DNA from: Polyangium sp. 15x6
GTDB taxonomy: Bacteria > Myxococcota_A > Polyangia > Polyangiales > Polyangiaceae
NCBI RefSeq assembly: GCF_029960785.1
Contig: NZ_JASBQE010000068.1
Location: 1-64,000, forward strand
Direction of reading: 5' to 3'
DNA length: 64,000 nt
Below the pieces are notes generated by a model, which was not told the DNA's origin, searched no databases, and saw nothing but the letters and a program-made list of their open reading frames with translations. The position numbers and the translations under genes are program-made. Below, piece after piece: positions 60,812-64,000 of this stretch. Numbering within the stretch: the stretch's first letter is position 1; each line of letters starts with the position of its first letter.

Positions 60812-61669
60812 GTGGTGCTGGGCGTCATTCTCCTCGGGTTCCAAAATTACGTACGCGAACGGCTCGGCGAGGAGCTCTGGCGAACGATCCGGAACGAAGC
60901 CGGTGTCGCCGAACGGGTGTATCTGCCCTCCCAGACGTACCCAGGCGAAGAACTGCACGCGCTCGCGACGAGCATGTCGCGGCTGACGGGGATGTCGCCC
61001 GCCCTCGTGCTCGAGAGCTTCGGCGACAAGCTCGCGTCGGAGCTGCTCAAGGTCTACGGCAGTCTCGTCGATCCGCGCTGGCGGGTGCTCGACGTGCTCG
61101 TGCACAGCGAGGAGCTCATCGAGCGGATGGCGCAACGAAGCGGCGATCTCGCGCCGCATTCGCCGGTGACCGCGCGCTGGGGTCGCGACGGCGAGGTGGT
61201 TCTGGTCTATCAGTCGCACCTGAAGGGCTGCGCGCTGATCAAAGGCGTCGTGCGTGGGATCGGCGCGAACCTGGAGCAGCCGGTGATCCTCGACGAGACC
61301 CGGTGCATGCTCGCAGGCGCGCCGACGTGCGAGATGGCCGTCCGGCTCGAGCGAACGACGCAGCTCACGGAGCGCGCGCAAGGGCTCGCGCGGAGGCTCA
61401 CGCCACCCGCGATGGGTCGATCGGCGCTGAAGAACGCGCTGTTCGGAGATCGCGGGGACATGTCGTCGGTGCCGCCGCCGCCCGCGTCCTCGTCGAAGCA
61501 AGAATTGCTGTCGGCATGGAGGACCGAGACGAAGACGAATCCGCCGGCGAGCGGCGTGACGCCCGCGCGGATCTCGACGCTGCCCGCCGAGCCGCGCACG
61601 CCGAGCATGCCGAGCACGCCGCCGCCGAGCTCGGACGACGACGTGTCGGAGCTCTGGCGTCGGCGCTGA
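60812..61669 (+). CDS. Haem NO-binding (H-NOX/HNOB)-like protein
   Basis: 285 residues from GTG 60812 with CAGGGGGAC upstream. The first 180 residues follow the H-NOX pattern: GVILLGFQNYVRERLGEELW, RNEAGVAERVYLP, LVLESFGDKLASELLKVYGS, VLVHSEELIE with the candidate proximal His98, then LVYQSHLKGCALIKGVVRG. The YxSxR haem-propionate motif is partly kept (Tyr133, Ser135) but Arg is Leu137. It ends with APTCEMAVR as in V4R/HNOB domains. The C-terminal 100 residues are Pro/Ser-rich and disordered. If haem binds, it could sense NO; ligand unproven. Confidence 0.75.
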   Translation: MVLGVILLGFQNYVRERLGEELWRTIRNEAGVAERVYLPSQTYPGEELHALATSMSRLTGMSPALVLESFGDKLASELLKVYGSLVDPRWRVLDVLVHSEELIERMAQRSGDLAPHSPVTARWGRDGEVVLVYQSHLKGCALIKGVVRGIGANLEQPVILDETRCMLAGAPTCEMAVRLERTTQLTERAQGLARRLTPPAMGRSALKNALFGDRGDMSSVPPPPASSSKQELLSAWRTETKTNPPASGVTPARISTLPAEPRTPSMPSTPPPSSDDDVSELWRRR

Positions 61670-61678
61670 TCGAGAGCG

Positions 61679-64000
61679 TTACGCGTTCGTCCAGACCGTG
61701 CCCACGCGGCGGCGCTCGGCATACGAGGGCGAGCCGAGCGCGTAGCGGAGGAGGTCGCCCGTGACCGGGTGCAGGACGACGATGCGAGGATCCTCGGCCG
61801 CGCGCGCGACGTCCCGATCGATGCGGCAGAGGTGATCGATCGCAGCGACGAGGTCGCCCGAGAGCAGATAGCCGAGGCGGTTCTCGCTGCGACGAACGCC
61901 GGCCGCGAGGTGGCGGATGTCGTAGCCGGGCGCGGCCGAGGGCAAGATCTCTTCGAGGAGCTTGCGTTGCCTGCGGCCGATGGCGCGCTGCACGTGGACG
62001 CCGAAGGCCTGGGCGGCCTGCTCGCGCACGGGGCCGATCTCACGCGCGCCGAAGGAGGGATCGACGGTGCGCATGGCCGCGATGAGGAGAGCGTCGCACG
62101 ATTCGAGGGCGAGCTCGTCGAGCCAGGTGGGGCCGAGCGCGATGCGCACGAAGAGGCGGCCAAGGGCAAAGGCTTGCTCGGGCTCGGGGAGCTCGGCGAA
62201 CGCGACGGGGCCGACGATGGCCGGAGGATCGCCGGGATAAACGCGCGGCATGCCCTGCCAGCTCTGCGAGAGGTAGAGCTCGAAGCCCTCGACGCCGAGG
62301 CTCTTGGCGATGCGATCGGCGAGGCGGTACGTGAAGCTGTTGTCACGCGATCCGATGCGGTCGCGCGAGGAGATGCCGAGGCTCGAGAGCTCGAAGCGCA
62401 AGGCCTTGTGCGCGATGGGCGCGATGGCCGCAGCGGCGAGGAGCATGGGGCTCTGCGCCTCGGCGACGAGGAGGCGGTGGAGCTCGGAGCCCGCGAAGAC
62501 GCCGGGGGGCAGCGCGTCCGGGGGCATGCGGCGCGCGCGGAGGCGCGTGATGCGCTCGGGTTTGACGTCGCCGAGGCAAGCGCGCGCCTCCTCGACGGTG
62601 AGGCGCTCCTCGGCACGGCCATCCTTGGCGAGCGCGGATTCGAGCGCGGCGAGGGCCGCGGAGAGCTCGCCCGTCTTCGCGAGGGCGTCGATGTCGGTCG
62701 CGAGGACGTCGCGCAAGACCTGGACGGCCTCGCCGTTGCGGTTCGCCGCGTCGAGGCCACGGCCGAGCGCGGCGCGAGCCTCGGGGCCAGCGCTCGGGAG
62801 CCCGACGGCCTGCTGGAGGTGCGTGACGCCGTCGCGCGGACGCACGAGGACGGTGACCTCGAGGAGGCCGATCGTGGTGAACCATCGAGGATCGATGGGC
62901 AAGCGGCGCGCCGAGGCGATCTCGAGGACCTGGCCGATCGCCGCGACGTACTGGGCCGCGCCGTCGGGCGTCTCGACGCGGTAGAGGCGCGCGAGGGAGC
63001 TCCAGGGGCGCATGTCGGTCGGGCCATGCGCGACGGCGTCGCAGAGCGCGCGCACGATGCCGGCACGATCACCGGCCTCGCGCTGCGCGTCGGCGAGGCG
63101 GAGGCAAACGTCGACACGGGTGCGCGCGTCGGGCGAGGCGTCGGCGAGGCGCGTGAGCGCATGCACGGCGAGCGCGTGATCCCCGCGCTTGGCGGCGATC
63201 TGGTAGAGGCGATCGAGCGCGAAGGCGTGCGAGGGTTCCATCGCGAGGACGGCCTGCACGCACTGCTCGGCGCGCGGGAGGTCGGCGAGCGGGCCTTCGT
63301 AGAGGGCCGCGAGCTCGAAGTACGCGGCCGTGCGCGCCTCGGGGACGGCCGCGATCGAGACGATGCGTTGCCAGGCGTCGCGAGCCTCGGCCGGGAGGCG
63401 CTGCGCGGTGTAGAGGCGCGCGGTGAGCATGAGCGCGGGGACGTCGTCGGGCGTCTCGACGAGGACGCGGCGCATGGCCGCGATGCCGATGCTCGGATCG
63501 GGCGAGGTGCCGCCGGCCTCGTGATGGCGGAGGACGGCGCGGCCGATCTCGGTGCCGAGGAGGACGATCTGCGCGGAGGAGGCGGCGCGTTCGAGCGCGG
63601 CGCCGAGGCGATCGGCGAGGCGCGCGGGCTCGTGCGCGAGGCCGCGGGCGAGCGCGCGGGCAGCCGCTTCGCAGTCGGGGTCCTCGCGGAGCGCGTTTTC
63701 GTAGAGCTCGAGGGCCTCGCCCATGAGGCCGGGCTCCTCGGCGGTGAGCTGCGCGGCGCGGACGAGGTGTCCGGCGCGGCGCGAAGCGCCCTCGACGATG
63801 CGGGCGAGCGCGCGGTTCGCCGTGATGAGCGCGGAGCGATCGCCGAGCTCGCCGGCGAGCCGATCGAGGCCCCGCGCAGCGAGCAAGCTGTCGGGGAAGA
63901 GCGTGAGCGTATCGCGGTAGCCGGCGAGCGAGGCACGGGCGAGCGAAGCGTCGCCGCGGGCCTTGCCCTCGATGAGGATCGCCTCTTCGAGCTGGAAGAA
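61679..64000 (-). CDS. Large TPR-repeat protein (5' end outside window)
   Basis: At least 773 residues; the frame is open to the window edge, so the start is missing. The N-terminal two thirds are TPR-like helices (EALELYENALREDPDCEAAA, ALMLTARLYTAQRLPAEARD, YFELAALYEGPLADLPRAEQ, YQIAAKRGDHALAVHALTRL). The C-terminal third is a conserved globular part (PPGVFAGSELHRLLVAEAQS, DNSFTYRLADRIAKSLGVEG, PEQAFALGRLFVRIALGPTW, HPVTGDLLRYALGSPSYAER) that I cannot name; PEQAFALGR-type text occurs in many myxobacterial TPR proteins. It ends 9 bp from the convergent H-NOX-like gene. Confidence 0.85.
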   Translation of the reverse strand, partial: FFQLEEAILIEGKARGDASLARASLAGYRDTLTLFPDSLLAARGLDRLAGELGDRSALITANRALARIVEGASRRAGHLVRAAQLTAEEPGLMGEALELYENALREDPDCEAAARALARGLAHEPARLADRLGAALERAASSAQIVLLGTEIGRAVLRHHEAGGTSPDPSIGIAAMRRVLVETPDDVPALMLTARLYTAQRLPAEARDAWQRIVSIAAVPEARTAAYFELAALYEGPLADLPRAEQCVQAVLAMEPSHAFALDRLYQIAAKRGDHALAVHALTRLADASPDARTRVDVCLRLADAQREAGDRAGIVRALCDAVAHGPTDMRPWSSLARLYRVETPDGAAQYVAAIGQVLEIASARRLPIDPRWFTTIGLLEVTVLVRPRDGVTHLQQAVGLPSAGPEARAALGRGLDAANRNGEAVQVLRDVLATDIDALAKTGELSAALAALESALAKDGRAEERLTVEEARACLGDVKPERITRLRARRMPPDALPPGVFAGSELHRLLVAEAQSPMLLAAAAIAPIAHKALRFELSSLGISSRDRIGSRDNSFTYRLADRIAKSLGVEGFELYLSQSWQGMPRVYPGDPPAIVGPVAFAELPEPEQAFALGRLFVRIALGPTWLDELALESCDALLIAAMRTVDPSFGAREIGPVREQAAQAFGVHVQRAIGRRQRKLLEEILPSAAPGYDIRHLAAGVRRSENRLGYLLSGDLVAAIDHLCRIDRDVARAAEDPRIVVLHPVTGDLLRYALGSPSYAERRRVGTVWTNA

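Overview
The window is high-GC DNA (third codon positions are mostly G or C). Its gene content points to a myxobacterium, most likely of the Polyangium/Sorangium type. The signs are a MYXO-CTERM-like sorting tail, many lipoproteins with Gly-rich spacers after the lipobox, DUF4215-type Cys-rich repeats (CDDGN...GDGC), several Ser/Thr kinases, a FHA-sigma54 activator, TPR proteins and an RPPHPATV-repeat protein. This is inferred from gene content; no rRNA or marker gene is present. All positions and starts were read by eye.

Layout. 1-4905: envelope genes, namely a truncated lipoprotein gene, a two-TM protein, a plastocyanin-like lipoprotein with a small Gly-rich lipoprotein, a Gfo/Idh/MocA oxidoreductase and a MYXO-CTERM protein. 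4906-10866: a decayed, rearranged stretch with a LysR gene carrying an internal deletion, a nuoB 5' fragment fused at CAGCTC to a membrane-protein fragment, a frameshifted SUKH-like gene, two copies of a ~78-bp repeat and a 120-bp structured palindromic element. 10867-18214: RsbR-like STAS protein, a CCHC-knuckle protein, a MidA-like methyltransferase, a 21/22-bp tandem palindrome array, a membrane sensor and an HDAC-family deacylase. 18288-29566: tRNA-His, acyl-CoA thioesterase, STAND/TPR ATPase, cation P-type ATPase, death-like-domain membrane protein, glyoxalase-fold protein, TPR protein, FNT channel and Cu/Zn SOD.

29725-41212: kinase plus TPR partner, FHA-sigma54 activator, then a compact NicO-type metal transporter / MbnP / MbnH / SDR run. 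Opposite lies a DHS-like / DprE1-like / SDR operon. 41373-49967: NFACT-R protein, two Cys-rich lipoproteins with ferritin-like domains, MscL, a c-haem plus copper-monooxygenase lipoprotein, a thioredoxin-fold protein, a membrane-TPR protein and an ATP-grasp enzyme. 50085-56811: a tightly overlapping glycogen/trehalose operon (GlgB-TreZ fusion, GH57/DUF3536 protein, alkyltransferase-like DNA-repair protein). 56862-64000: DUF4215 lipoprotein, Ser/Thr kinase, H-NOX-like haem protein and a large TPR protein that runs off the window.

Working together: copper and redox handling recurs (cupredoxin, SodC, MbnP/MbnH, copper monooxygenase, ferritin-like lipoproteins), mostly as secreted or lipid-anchored proteins. 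Signalling is of the complex myxobacterial type. The most unusual items are the CCHC zinc-knuckle protein with RPPHPATV repeats, the GlgB-TreZ fusion, the metallo-mystery pair beside a NicO transporter, and the several structured repeat families.
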